Below the pieces are notes generated by a model. The model worked only from the letters and a program-made list of their open reading frames with translations. It did no database searches and had not been told where the DNA came from. The position numbers were made by a program, and so were the translations under genes. Source: Caldifarciminota bacterium (GTDB lineage: Bacteria > Hydrothermota > Tepidihabitantia > SM23-42). From it: a stretch of 32,201 nt of DNA. Location of the stretch: assembly GCA_020355325.1 (NCBI GenBank), contig CP070664.1, positions 297,399 through 329,599 on the forward strand, given 5' to 3'. How positions within the stretch are numbered: the first letter of the stretch is position 1; every line of letters starts with the position of its first letter. Positions 1 through 7,652 of the stretch are shown in pieces.

Positions 1-36
1 AGTCCGCACCGCGCATTTTTTTTCAATATTTAAAAG

Positions 37-64
37 TTGACACATCTATTATATTGATTATACT
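37..64 (+). promoter_or_regulatory. sigma70-type promoter of tRNA-Leu
   Basis: A -35 box TTGACA (37-42) and a -10 box TATACT (59-64) are separated by 16 bp. Transcription should begin near 71, about 37 nt before the mature tRNA. A poly-T run at 15-22 just upstream looks like the tail of a terminator whose stem is cut by the window start. Confidence 0.75.
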
Positions 65-107
65 TTTCTTGCTAATCCCTATAGCCTGTATCCTGTGCCC
101 TAAAGTC

Positions 108-194
108 GCCGGGATGATGGAATCTGGTAGACATAGCGGACTTAAAATCCGCTTCTCAGCAATGAGAGTGCCGGTTCGAGTCCGGCTCCCGGCA
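108..194 (+). tRNA. tRNA-Leu (anticodon UAA)
   Basis: An 87-nt cloverleaf with a long variable arm, typical of a class II tRNA. The acceptor arm pairs GCCGGGA (108-114) with TCCCGGC (187-193), followed by discriminator A194; the CCA tail is not encoded. The anticodon stem GCGGA/TCCGC (136-140/148-152) closes the loop CTTAAAA, giving anticodon TAA at 143-145, which reads UUA and UUG leucine codons. The T-arm carries the usual GGTTCGAGTCC. The gene has its own promoter and is followed by two terminator hairpins, so it is probably a single-gene transcript. A near-identical copy of its 3' 24 nt lies 112 bp downstream. Confidence 0.95.
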
Positions 195-250
195 TTGGTT
201 AGGGCATAGGAAGCAGGGAACAGGGCACAGTAAAATCGCCCTCACCTTTA

Positions 251-277
251 TCCTCTCCCTTCGAGGGAGAGGATTTT
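251..277 (+). terminator. hairpin terminator after tRNA-Leu
   Basis: A 10-bp stem TCCTCTCCCT (251-260) pairs with AGGGAGAGGA (264-273) around a TCG loop and is followed by five T. The preceding CCTCACC and the stem resemble the common extragenic 'CTCTCCC...GGGAGAG' repeats seen in many bacteria, so it may be a dispersed repeat acting as a terminator. Confidence 0.65.
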
Positions 278-285
278 TACGTTTA

Positions 286-309
286 GTTCGAGTCCGGCTC
301 CTGGCATTG
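286..309 (+). repeat. displaced copy of the tRNA-Leu 3' end
   Basis: These 24 nt match the tRNA T-arm, 3' acceptor strand and following TTG (174-197) at 23 of 24 positions; the single difference is T302 for C190. No D-arm, anticodon arm or 5' acceptor strand accompanies it, so it is not a functional tRNA. It sits between the two terminator hairpins. It could be an attachment-site duplication left by an integrase or a remnant of a deleted tandem tRNA gene. Confidence 0.85.
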
Positions 310-332
310 CCCAGCAAAGCTGGGCATTTTTT
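308..332 (+). terminator. second intrinsic terminator of the tRNA unit
   Basis: TGCCCAGC (308-315) pairs with GCTGGGCA (319-326) around AAA and is followed by six T. On the minus strand no T-run follows, so it acts for the plus-strand tRNA transcript. From 333 to 449 I see only AT-rich, gene-free sequence with repeated AGTCATTA and AATTTG(T/A)AATTT words. Confidence 0.8.
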
Positions 333-449
333 ATAGTCATTAGATTAGTGAGTCATTAAGTCATTAAATAATTGTGTCAGATGATAAGTAAGTTATTAAA
401 GATTGGGATTTTTGATTTTATTTGTAATTTGGTATTTGAAATTTGTAAT

Positions 450-1799
450 TTACAACAATCCTTTTTTCTGGTATTTTTTTATTCTATTGAGGAGGGTTTT
501 GTAGGAAACCTTCAGCCGGCGGGCGGCCTCGGATTTGTTACCGTCGACTTCAGCGAGGATTCTCCTCATGACTTCTGCCTCAGCCCGTTCACGACCGCGT
601 GCCGCGGCCTCCTTCAAGTCTTTGACAGGGCCATACCTGCGCTCAGCCATTTTGCCTTCGGGCAAGAGTACATGGTGAGTTTGAATCATGTCGGTGGCGA
701 TTATGTTTGCGCGCTCAATAGTGTTTTCCAGTTCCCTAATATTACCGGGCCAATCATAGGTTTTGAGCTTGTTCAACGCTTCTTTTGAAATTTCTTTATT
801 GGAGTTTAGCTTTTTGAGAATGTGTTCAACCAGAAGTGTAATATCATCTTTTCGCTCTCGTAATGGTGGTAAGATTACCGGAAAAACACTTAACCGGTAG
901 TAAAGGTCTTCACGGAATTTATTCAGTTTAACGAGTGCTGCCAGATCTTGATTACTCGCCGCGATGACCCGAACATCGGCTTTTATTGAAATCGTTCCAC
1001 CGAGCCGTTCAAACGTTTTTTCCTGTAACACCCGCAAAATTTTTGCCTGTAAGTTGAGGTCGAGGTCACCAATCTCATCGAGGAAAATAGTTCCCTTTTT
1101 GGCGAGTTCAAATTTACCGAGTTTTCTCGTTATCGCGCCGGTGAATGCGCCCCGCTCAGAGCCGAATAATTCGTTTTCGAGCAAATCGTGTGGTATTGCT
1201 GCACAGTTTATCGGAACGAACGGATTTTCTTTTCTCGCTGATAACTTGTGGCATGCACGCGCAAATATTTCCTTCCCTGTTCCTGATTCTCCGAGTATTA
1301 GGACTGTTGTATCAGTAGGCGCTGCCTTTTGTAGCAGTTGTGCAGCGCGTTGTATGCTTTCACTCGTACCGATGATTGTTGGCAAACCATGAATCTTTTC
1401 AGTTTCATCGCGTAACAGTATGTTTTCGTAGTATTGCTTTCGTTCTTCGATGAGCTTATTCAACAATGTGATGAGGTCTTCAACATCAAACGGCTTCGTT
1501 AAGAAATCACACGCACCGAGTTTCATCGCTGTGACTGCTCGCTCAATTGTACCAAACGCAGTCATGATAACAAATTTTGTATCGGTATCAAATTTCTTGA
1601 ACTCTCGTAGGAGGTCGATGCCATCGATGTCAGGGAGCTTTAAATCGATGAGGGCGATATCGAATTTTTCTTTTTTGAAAGTTTGTAATGCCTCACGTCC
1701 CTTCTTTGCCCAGAGGGCGGATATCCCCGCATCTTCGAGGCTACTCTTGAGCATTTCTCCAAAACTTACTTTGTCTTCAACGATAAGGACGTCGGCCAT
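450..1799 (-). CDS. sigma-54-dependent NtrC-family response regulator
   Basis: A complete three-domain NtrC-type activator of 449 residues. The receiver domain (about 1-120) has acidic residues E8/D9, phospho-acceptor D52, T80 and K102. The AAA+ domain has Walker A GESGTGKE (170-177), the sigma-54 contact loop GAFTGA (217-222) and Walker B FLDEIGD (near 239-245). A Fis-type helix-turn-helix with GNKSEAARRLKVS lies at the C-terminus. By family knowledge it uses ATP to open promoters bound by RpoN polymerase once phosphorylated. No histidine kinase or rpoN gene is in the window. It is the last gene of the operon, 22 bp after the chemoreceptor, suggesting that signals sensed there may be linked to this regulator. 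Its targets cannot be read from the sequence. Confidence 0.95.
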   Translation of the reverse strand: MADVLIVEDKVSFGEMLKSSLEDAGISALWAKKGREALQTFKKEKFDIALIDLKLPDIDGIDLLREFKKFDTDTKFVIMTAFGTIERAVTAMKLGACDFLTKPFDVEDLITLLNKLIEERKQYYENILLRDETEKIHGLPTIIGTSESIQRAAQLLQKAAPTDTTVLILGESGTGKEIFARACHKLSARKENPFVPINCAAIPHDLLENELFGSERGAFTGAITRKLGKFELAKKGTIFLDEIGDLDLNLQAKILRVLQEKTFERLGGTISIKADVRVIAASNQDLAALVKLNKFREDLYYRLSVFPVILPPLRERKDDITLLVEHILKKLNSNKEISKEALNKLKTYDWPGNIRELENTIERANIIATDMIQTHHVLLPEGKMAERRYGPVKDLKEAAARGRERAEAEVMRRILAEVDGNKSEAARRLKVSYKTLLNRIKKYQKKGLL

Positions 1800-1821
1800 A
1801 GTGTTTTCTACCCTGATGAAT

Positions 1822-3423
1822 TCATTCTTCTTTCTCTAGTTTGAAGTTTTGAATCATCTCTTTTAGTTTGTTTGATACGGCGACGAGTTGTTCGCTCGTT
1901 GCGGAGAATTGTTCACTTGCGGCAGACTGTTCCTCGACCGAGGCGAGAATCTGTTCGGCTGCTGCGGTGTTATCCTTTGATATGCTGTGTGAACTCTCCA
2001 CCCTGCGTACAATGTCGCTTATTTCTGATTCTTCGCGTGAGATCATATCTTTGATATTTTTTATTGCGGTGTTGAGTTCGAGTACCATGTTTGAGATGCC
2101 CTTGAGTGATTCGACGGTCGATTTTGTGACGATTGTTCCACTCGCGATTGCCTTGTTTACCTCTTCTGTACTTTCTGTTACCGTATTGATCGACTCGGTC
2201 ATTTCTCGTACGATTTTACCAATTTCCGATGCAGATTCCTGCGACGAATCGGCGAGTTTTTTTACTTCATCGGCAACGATTGAAAATCCACGACCATACT
2301 CACCAGCTCGTGCTGCCTCGATAGAGGCATTCAATGAGAGGATATTGATCTTTTCTGAAATGGCATCCATTGTTTGGATTATTTTGTTGATCGTCGTCGA
2401 GACGTCCTGTAACTTCTGCAACAGTGAGGTAAGGTAATCGTACCGTTTTCCGATGAGTTCAATGTTGCTCGTTACGACATCACTCTGGTCAATAGCATTT
2501 GATGCACTGTCAGAAACATTCAACGAGAAGCTTTCAATTTTCTTCACATTACTGACGACATCATAACTCGCTTGCTCAAGGGATTTTGTCCGTGCTATCG
2601 TTTTCTCGAGTTCATTGAATTGCTCGGTAATACCCGTGTTCATCTTCTGAGTTACTTGAGCAATCTCTGCAATTGATGCTGCTATCTCGCTTGCTGTCGA
2701 AGCAACCTGCTCACTCATATCTGTTAAACTGTTTGTCGTTTCGGAAATGACTTTGATCATTTGAGATTCTGTTTCAAAAAGACGATTGAGTCCCTGACTC
2801 AGGAACGAGATTTCGTCTTTTCCATCATCGGTGAGTTTGCTCGTGAGATTTCCCTGTTCTGCCTCGGCTGTTATGGTGCGTATTTTCTGAATTCTCTTGA
2901 GATTTCTATCAAATTGGGAAATTAAAAACAGTGCAATGAATGAAAAGAAGACAAGTTTTATGATTTCAATTTCAGTACTCGTGTCTGGAAATCGTTGCTG
3001 TGTCGAGAGCACCATGACAATATACGAGAGATCAACGAGAATAATGGAGTACACGCCGTGTCGCGCGCCTAAGAGCATTGCTGGGTGGAGCACGATATAG
3101 AGATAGATGAGAAAGAAGGGGATTCGTACGGCTGGATTCACAAAGCCGAAGGCGATTGTAAAGACAACCGCGGTGATGGTTATTATCAAGTACGGCATGA
3201 GCCGTAAGAAGACGTTTCTTTTGCACAGAATGTAGATGACAACTGTCGATAAGAGGATGAGTGCTATGAGGAGAGGAAACGTGAAGGTTATGATCATAAA
3301 TTCGAAGATTAAGCCTAATAAAAAAATTATTTCAATTAAAACACAGAGGACCATTGTTGCAACAGCACTTTTTATGGTAAAATCTTTCTCTTTTTCACGT
3401 AGCTCTTCGCGTAAAATATTCAT
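1822..3423 (-). CDS. methyl-accepting chemotaxis protein with six-helix membrane sensor
   Basis: A chemoreceptor of 533 residues. Roughly residues 18-175 hold about six hydrophobic helices with short loops instead of a large periplasmic sensor domain. A HAMP-like stretch follows, then a long coiled-coil signalling domain with the conserved hairpin tip [20 protein letters not shown]. The tip binds CheA and CheW in this family. No C-terminal CheR-binding pentapeptide is visible. I chose the ATG at 3423 because GGAGGG lies just upstream and it overlaps the thiC stop as ATGA; an in-frame extension upstream to 3477 would run inside thiC. A membrane-embedded sensor suggests a lipophilic, energy-related or internal cue. 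No other che genes are nearby. Confidence 0.93.
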   Translation of the reverse strand: MNILREELREKEKDFTIKSAVATMVLCVLIEIIFLLGLIFEFMIITFTFPLLIALILLSTVVIYILCKRNVFLRLMPYLIITITAVVFTIAFGFVNPAVRIPFFLIYLYIVLHPAMLLGARHGVYSIILVDLSYIVMVLSTQQRFPDTSTEIEIIKLVFFSFIALFLISQFDRNLKRIQKIRTITAEAEQGNLTSKLTDDGKDEISFLSQGLNRLFETESQMIKVISETTNSLTDMSEQVASTASEIAASIAEIAQVTQKMNTGITEQFNELEKTIARTKSLEQASYDVVSNVKKIESFSLNVSDSASNAIDQSDVVTSNIELIGKRYDYLTSLLQKLQDVSTTINKIIQTMDAISEKINILSLNASIEAARAGEYGRGFSIVADEVKKLADSSQESASEIGKIVREMTESINTVTESTEEVNKAIASGTIVTKSTVESLKGISNMVLELNTAIKNIKDMISREESEISDIVRRVESSHSISKDNTAAAEQILASVEEQSAASEQFSATSEQLVAVSNKLKEMIQNFKLEKEE

Positions 3424-4673
3424 TGTACCCTCCGCATAACTTCCTTTGTTTTTTTCATTGCACAAAATTCTCCACACATTGTGCAGGTTTGATTCGTGTG
3501 TGGACGGGAACGTCCAAATATCTTTCGTGCTTTCTTCTCATCGATGAGCAAATGGAGCATCTTTTGCCAGTTGAGCGAGTATCGTGCCTGTGATACCTTG
3601 AGATCAATGTGTCGAGCCTGTTCGATTCCCTTCGCAATATCAGCTGCATGGGCGGCGAGCCGTGAGGCAATGACTCCCTCGCGTACCTCCTCAACGTTTG
3701 GCAACCCCAGGTGTTCTGACGGTGTTACGTAGCATAAGTAGTCAGCACCATAATATGCGGCGAGTGCTCCACCAATTGCAGCAACGATGTGGTCGTAACC
3801 CGCTCCGATATCGGTAACGAGTGGCCCGAGCACGTAGAATGGTGCACCATCACAAATATTTTTTTCTAATCGAATGTTTGCTTCAATTTCGTGAAGAGGA
3901 ATGTGTCCTGGTCCTTCAACCATCGCCGAAACGTTTTCAATTCGTGCCCACTTCACCAATTCTCCAATGACGATAAGTTCTCTTATTTGGTACTCGTCGG
4001 TCGAGTCCGCAATTGCTCCGGGCCTCAAACCATCACCGAGGCTCAGGGTTGCGTCGTATTTTTTTGCCAATTTGAGAAGACGGCCGTAGTACTCATAGAG
4101 GGGGTTTTCCTTTTTATTACTGAGCATCCATTCAATCATCATTGAACCGCCGCGACTGACAACTCCACAGACGCGTCTCCGTTGTTTTAGTCCCCTGATG
4201 CTCTCTCTCGTGACCCCACAGTGCACCGTAATAAAATCAACACCGTCCTCGAGATGGCGTTCGATGACCTCAAACATTTCGTCCACCGATGCCTTGGTAA
4301 ATGCCTTTCTCCGCTTGCGTGATTCAATGGCTACCTGATAGATTGGAACCGTTCCAACGGGGACCGATGAGACGTTGACGATTGTCTTACGTATGTGGTC
4401 GATATCGCCGCCGGTCGAGAGGTCCATAACGGTATCGGCTCCTGCCTCGATGCACGCAGATAACTTTTTCAACTCATTTTTTAGACTGGCTACATCTGGA
4501 GATGTGCCGATATTGGCGTTTACCTTGGTACGTAGCCCCTCGCCGATTGCGAGCGGTTTTATACGATGTTTCTTATTTTTTACGAGTACGATGCGGCCTC
4601 TTGTAATGCCGGTTTTAAGATCGGTAACTGAAACTCCCTCTTCTTTTGCAACTTTTTGGAGCATCTGTGTCAT
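3420..4673 (-). CDS. thiC: phosphomethylpyrimidine synthase ThiC (or ThiC-like BzaF)
   Basis: A radical-SAM enzyme that in this family turns aminoimidazole ribotide into the hydroxymethylpyrimidine phosphate of thiamine. The 417 residues contain family segments such as [35 protein letters not shown] and EGPGHIP. The C-terminal Fe-S motif is C397-X2-C400-X3-C404 (CTMCGEFC), one residue shorter than the CX2CX4C usually quoted. The short form lacks the long N-terminal extension of many bacterial ThiC proteins. The start overlaps the upstream stop as TAATG, and the stop overlaps the chemoreceptor start as ATGA, so translation is probably coupled. No TPP riboswitch was seen upstream. The anaerobic 5-hydroxybenzimidazole synthase BzaF is an alternative because it is a ThiC paralogue; the ThiD2-ThiE gene nearby favours ThiC. 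Confidence 0.9.
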   Translation of the reverse strand: MTQMLQKVAKEEGVSVTDLKTGITRGRIVLVKNKKHRIKPLAIGEGLRTKVNANIGTSPDVASLKNELKKLSACIEAGADTVMDLSTGGDIDHIRKTIVNVSSVPVGTVPIYQVAIESRKRRKAFTKASVDEMFEVIERHLEDGVDFITVHCGVTRESIRGLKQRRRVCGVVSRGGSMMIEWMLSNKKENPLYEYYGRLLKLAKKYDATLSLGDGLRPGAIADSTDEYQIRELIVIGELVKWARIENVSAMVEGPGHIPLHEIEANIRLEKNICDGAPFYVLGPLVTDIGAGYDHIVAAIGGALAAYYGADYLCYVTPSEHLGLPNVEEVREGVIASRLAAHAADIAKGIEQARHIDLKVSQARYSLNWQKMLHLLIDEKKARKIFGRSRPHTNQTCTMCGEFCAMKKTKEVMRRVQ

Positions 4674-4915
4674 TACATCTTCTCCACCGGGACACCGAGT
4701 GATGTTTTTGGTACGGCGACCGAGACAAATTTGAGAATGAAGGACAGCGCCCGCTCCTCATTCGGTGCCTCAAAGGTTAAGAGAAAATCCGGTTTACCGA
4801 ATAGGCTGAGGAACTCACGGATCTTGATATCTTCAGGAATCTCGAGCGTTTTGATAATTTGTCGAAAATCATCAACCTTACCCGGTATCACATCAAGCGT
4901 AGACACAAAAATCAT
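4673..4915 (-). CDS. small GYD-like / dimeric alpha-beta barrel protein
   Basis: An 80-residue protein with an alternating strand-helix pattern: N-terminal MIFVSTLDVIPGKVDDF, a central FGKPDFLLTFEAPNEERAL and a C-terminal strand ending near VPVEKM. The central 'G-x-x-D-F/L...F-E-A-P-x-x-E' arrangement resembles GYD-type and Lrp-ligand-domain barrels, which form small dimers and may bind a ligand. That assignment is by eye and tentative. AAGGAGG lies upstream of the ATG. The stop TAA shares one base with the thiC ATG, so the two are translationally coupled and the protein may serve thiamine or pyrimidine metabolism; this is inference. Confidence 0.7.
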   Translation of the reverse strand: MIFVSTLDVIPGKVDDFRQIIKTLEIPEDIKIREFLSLFGKPDFLLTFEAPNEERALSFILKFVSVAVPKTSLGVPVEKM

Positions 4916-4933
4916 AAACCTCCTTACAAATTA

Positions 4934-4961
4934 ATTATACTCCAAAATGAATTTTTGTCAA
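4934..4961 (-). promoter_or_regulatory. promoter of the thiC-chemoreceptor-NtrC operon
   Basis: On the minus strand, TTGACA (4961-4956) and TATAAT (4939-4934) are separated by 16 bp. Both boxes are perfect consensus. Only 18 nt separate the -10 box from the ATG at 4915, so the mRNA should begin almost directly at the AAGGAGG Shine-Dalgarno. That leaves no room for a TPP riboswitch in the leader. Confidence 0.85.
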
Positions 4962-4963
4962 TG

Positions 4964-5142
4964 ACTGCCATGGGCAGTTTGATTACAGTGATACACAAGA
5001 AAATTATCCCGCCCTGTGGGTGTGGATTCTTCCGCAGAAACTCTCGTTCCAGCGAGAACGGAGGCGCTCTGCGGAACAGTGATATCATTTTCATGGCTGC
5101 TGGAAGCAGCTCGATCACAGGGATGGCTTCGCCATGCTCTGT
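4964..5142. other. hairpin-rich gap between divergent promoters
   Basis: Four inverted repeats lie within 180 bp. ACTGCC/GGCAGT is at 4964-4978 with a 3-nt loop. TTCCGCAGA (5030-5038) pairs with TCTGCGGAA (5068-5076) and encloses a TCTCG/CGAGA hairpin at 5042-5057. GCTGCT/AGCAGC is at 5096-5110. ACAGG..ATGGC with GCCAT..CTGT is at 5117-5142 with a TTC loop and one bulge. All lie between the two divergent promoters, so neither neighbouring mRNA includes them. They could be dispersed extragenic hairpins, protein sites or a small RNA. No T-run or convincing promoter of their own was seen. Confidence 0.6.
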
Positions 5143-5156
5143 TTATCGTTTCATTC

Positions 5157-5184
5157 TTGACATAGATTATATATTAAATACAAT
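5157..5184 (+). promoter_or_regulatory. promoter of the EF-Tu domain-2 protein gene
   Basis: TTGACA (5157-5162), a 16-bp spacer, then TACAAT (5179-5184). The ATG at 5204 is 19 nt after the -10 box, so the transcript should begin at about the AAGGAGG Shine-Dalgarno (5192-5198). Confidence 0.75.
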
Positions 5185-5203
5185 GAACAATAAGGAGGAA
5201 CGC

Positions 5204-5458
5204 ATGGAAAAATTGATTGGTAAGGTTACGCATTATTTCAATAAAATCGGTGTTGGCGTTGTTGAACTTACCGATGGCGAATTGAAGGTCGGTGATACAA
5301 TACATATCAAGGGACACACCAGTGATTTTACACAGACAGTCAACTCCATGCAAATTGAACACGAAGCAATCGAAAAAGCAAAGAAAGGCGATTCAGTCGG
5401 TTTGAAAGTTGATTCTGTTGTTCACGAACACGATGAGGTATATTTGGTAACGGAGTAG
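5204..5458 (+). CDS. free-standing EF-Tu domain-2-like protein
   Basis: An 84-residue beta-barrel protein matching only domain 2 of translational GTPases. It opens MEKLIGKVTHYFNKIGVGVV and continues with LTDGELKVGDTIHIKG, MQIEHEAIEKAKKGDSVGL and ends in a VYLVTE strand. In EF-Tu and EF-1A this domain contacts aminoacyl-tRNA or the ribosome; here no GTPase domain is attached. Proteins of this kind are annotated in archaea and some uncultured bacteria as 'translation elongation factor-like', with no established role that I know of. I chose the ATG at 5204 because AAGGAGG precedes it; an in-frame ATG at 5183 overlaps the -10 box. The gene appears to be a single-gene transcript. Confidence 0.85.
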   Translation: MEKLIGKVTHYFNKIGVGVVELTDGELKVGDTIHIKGHTSDFTQTVNSMQIEHEAIEKAKKGDSVGLKVDSVVHEHDEVYLVTE

Positions 5459-5471
5459 CTCATTACTAATA

Positions 5472-5551
5472 TCAAATGACAAATTACAATTGAAGTTCAA
5501 ATATCTAATGTCCGTTATGAGTTAAGTCTTTGTCATTAACTTGTCATTTGA
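5472..5551. repeat. 11-bp inverted repeat between convergent genes
   Basis: TCAAATGACAA (5472-5482) and TTGTCATTTGA (5541-5551) are perfect inverted copies in the gap between two convergent genes. The gap is otherwise AT-rich filler with repeated CAAAT/AATTT words. A large-loop structure acting as a bidirectional 3' end is possible but unproven. Confidence 0.5.
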
Positions 5552-5613
5552 AATTTTTCATTGAGCATTTAAACGTAAAACCTCAGTATTTAATTTTTGA
5601 TTAACGATTCGAA

Positions 5614-7260
5614 CTAAACCTTCACTCCCATTTCCACAAACAGGTGGCGTTTTATCTTTTTTGTTGTGGTTTTTGGAAATTCTTCGTCCCTTATTTCGAA
5701 CTGTGTAATTTTCTTATAAGCAGGTAATCCCTCATTTACTTGATTTATCTCTTCTTTATATATTGCCTTCACCTCTTCTTCGGTCATGGTAATGCCTTTC
5801 TCAGCGCTGTACTGTTCCAGTAATTCATAGTTTGGATAGATTAAAGCAACGATCGATTCCTTCTTTGTTTGAGGATCGATTCGTGGTACGACCAGCACTT
5901 CGTTGATCCACATACTCTTTACGAGTTTTTCTTCGAGTTCCTCAGGATAGATATTCTTTCCCGTTTGAGTAACAATAATACTCTTCTTCCTTCCCGTAAT
6001 GTAGAGGTAACCTTCACTGTCAAAATATCCCAGGTCTCCAGTATAGAACCAACCATCTTTCAGGACTTCATCGGTTGCTTTTTGATTCTTGTAATAACCG
6101 AGCATGACATTGGAACCGCGCACTGCGATTTCGCCAACACCATTTTCATCCGGATTTACAATTTTCCCCTCAACACCCGGTACGAGTATGCCGACCGACG
6201 CGACCTTTGGTTTTTCCAATGGGCTCACAGAGAGGACAGGAGAGGTCTCGGTCAAACCATACCCCTGTAAAATAGGTATACCCATAAGCTCGAGGGCATG
6301 TGCAACTTTTTCCGTCAACGCTGCACCACCAGCGACTGCAATTCTTATATTGCCGAGCCCCATCTCTTTACGCACGCGTGCAAAGAGTGGTTTGCGCAAA
6401 AATTTAAATACTGAACCAATGCCACTGATAGTGTTGAACATTGCCTTCTTGACGAGTCCAGCGCTCGTCACCTTCCTCTGTACTGCTCCTACGAATTTTT
6501 CAAACAAGAGCGGCACAGCAATGAGGCATGAAACCTGTGCTTCCTTCATCGTTGCTAGAAGGTCGGTTGGCTTGAGACTCGGTGGATAGTAGACTGCTGT
6601 ACCTTTAAACAACGGAAAAAGAAAACCGCACGTTCCTTCGAATGTATGGTGCATTGGAATTATTGAAACCATTGTATCATTTTCATCGATGTGTATCACC
6701 TGGTCAGCAGCCCTCATATTGCTAATAATATTGTTATGGCTCAACATGACTGCCTTGGACGTGCCGGTTGTTCCTGATGTAAAAATCAAGACTGCGACCG
6801 AGTCTGGATCAATTTCTCCAGCTGATCTTTCTTTTGTCGTTTTTAAGTCTTTAAGGTTACTCATCGGTATGATATGTTTGAGATTGGGCAGTTCTCCCTT
6901 GACTGCATCGATTTTCTCGAGGTAGTTATCGGCAACGATGATACCTCTCGCCTCACCGTTGCGCAGAATATGAAGCATCTCGGCTTCTGATGACATATAA
7001 TCCAACGGTACTGCAACGAGTCCAGCCCTCACGATTCCTAAATATCCAATTGCCCATTCTGGACTATTGTCACCATAGACTGAAAATTTATCTCCCCTCT
7101 TCAACCCCAGACCTAACAGATGATTTTTCAAGTTTACGACTGCGGTCTTGAGTTCGGCAAACGTATATGCTCTGGTTTCCTTCTTCAACGCCAACTTATT
7201 GGGAAAGTTTTTCACTGCGGGTTCAAAGACCTCACCTAAGTGTTTAATTTCTTCATTCAT
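5614..7260 (-). CDS. AMP-binding long-chain acyl-CoA synthetase-like protein
   Basis: A 548-residue member of the ANL superfamily, which adenylates a carboxylic acid and usually transfers it to CoA. The ATP-binding loop TSGTTGTSK lies at 161-169, YGLTETSP at 334-341, GWFYTGDLG at 403-411 and the hinge ITGRKK at 421-426. A lysine-rich TTTKKIKR near the C-terminus contains the likely catalytic lysine. The sequence style fits FadD-type long-chain fatty acyl ligases; the exact substrate is unknown. The start overlaps the EIIA stop as ATGA, with AGGAG about 7 nt upstream, so it is the last gene of the thiD2-thiE-hpf-hprK-EIIA unit. An acyl-CoA ligase in a PTS-regulatory operon is unusual. Confidence 0.9.
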   Translation of the reverse strand: MNEEIKHLGEVFEPAVKNFPNKLALKKETRAYTFAELKTAVVNLKNHLLGLGLKRGDKFSVYGDNSPEWAIGYLGIVRAGLVAVPLDYMSSEAEMLHILRNGEARGIIVADNYLEKIDAVKGELPNLKHIIPMSNLKDLKTTKERSAGEIDPDSVAVLIFTSGTTGTSKAVMLSHNNIISNMRAADQVIHIDENDTMVSIIPMHHTFEGTCGFLFPLFKGTAVYYPPSLKPTDLLATMKEAQVSCLIAVPLLFEKFVGAVQRKVTSAGLVKKAMFNTISGIGSVFKFLRKPLFARVRKEMGLGNIRIAVAGGAALTEKVAHALELMGIPILQGYGLTETSPVLSVSPLEKPKVASVGILVPGVEGKIVNPDENGVGEIAVRGSNVMLGYYKNQKATDEVLKDGWFYTGDLGYFDSEGYLYITGRKKSIIVTQTGKNIYPEELEEKLVKSMWINEVLVVPRIDPQTKKESIVALIYPNYELLEQYSAEKGITMTEEEVKAIYKEEINQVNEGLPAYKKITQFEIRDEEFPKTTTKKIKRHLFVEMGVKV

Positions 7261-7652
7261 GTTTTACTCCTGAGTTGAAATATATTATCTTTTGCCTTCT
7301 TTATCAAAATGGGCACAAGTTCCTGGGCTGAGAATTTTTTTCTGAGCATAAAAAATTCGATCAACATCGGCAGATTCAGCCCACAAATGATATTGATATG
7401 TGGATTATCCTTGAGCAAATTGTAGCATGATATGGTGCAACTACCGCCTGGTAGATCTACAAAAACGATCGTCTCGCCTTTTTTATTATAATTGAGTGTA
7501 TTTTTTATTTTCTCTTGAAGCGTAGCACCGGTGCATCCAACATTAGAAATGATTTCCACCGATTGCTGTTTTCCGACGATTTGTTCTGCAGTGTTCACAA
7601 TACATTGAGCAAAATCGCCATGACCTATTATGACACCTCGCACCATAGCCAT
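7257..7652 (-). CDS. PTS mannose-family EIIA domain protein
   Basis: A 131-residue single-domain protein of the mannose/fructose EIIA family. The phosphorylatable histidine is in VIIGHGDFA (His11), and FVDLPGGSCT matches the conserved V-D-x-x-G-G-S loop. In sugar transport this domain passes phosphate from HPr to EIIB. No EIIB, EIIC, HPr or EI gene is in the window, so a regulatory role is more likely than transport. It follows hprK with a TAATG overlap and runs into the acyl-CoA synthetase with ATGA. The order hpf-hprK-EIIA recalls the proteobacterial rpoN-hpf-ptsN-hprK-rapZ-manX-ptsH cluster. Starting at ATG 7652 or ATG 7646 is unresolved because neither has a strong Shine-Dalgarno. Confidence 0.9.
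   Translation of the reverse strand: MAMVRGVIIGHGDFAQCIVNTAEQIVGKQQSVEIISNVGCTGATLQEKIKNTLNYNKKGETIVFVDLPGGSCTISCYNLLKDNPHINIICGLNLPMLIEFFMLRKKFSAQELVPILIKKAKDNIFQLRSKT

Noticed and set aside
1..449. A mobile element at the tRNA-Leu locus
   Set aside because: Only the duplicated tRNA tail supports it; no integrase, cargo gene or matching second boundary is in the window.
3424..3477. Longer N-terminus for the chemoreceptor
   Set aside because: The in-frame extension lies inside thiC; the ATG at 3423 has a good Shine-Dalgarno and the typical 4-base overlap.
4916..5160. Possible TPP riboswitch ahead of the thiC operon
   Set aside because: I see no TPP-aptamer core in the gap, and the consensus promoter leaves a leader of only about a dozen nucleotides.
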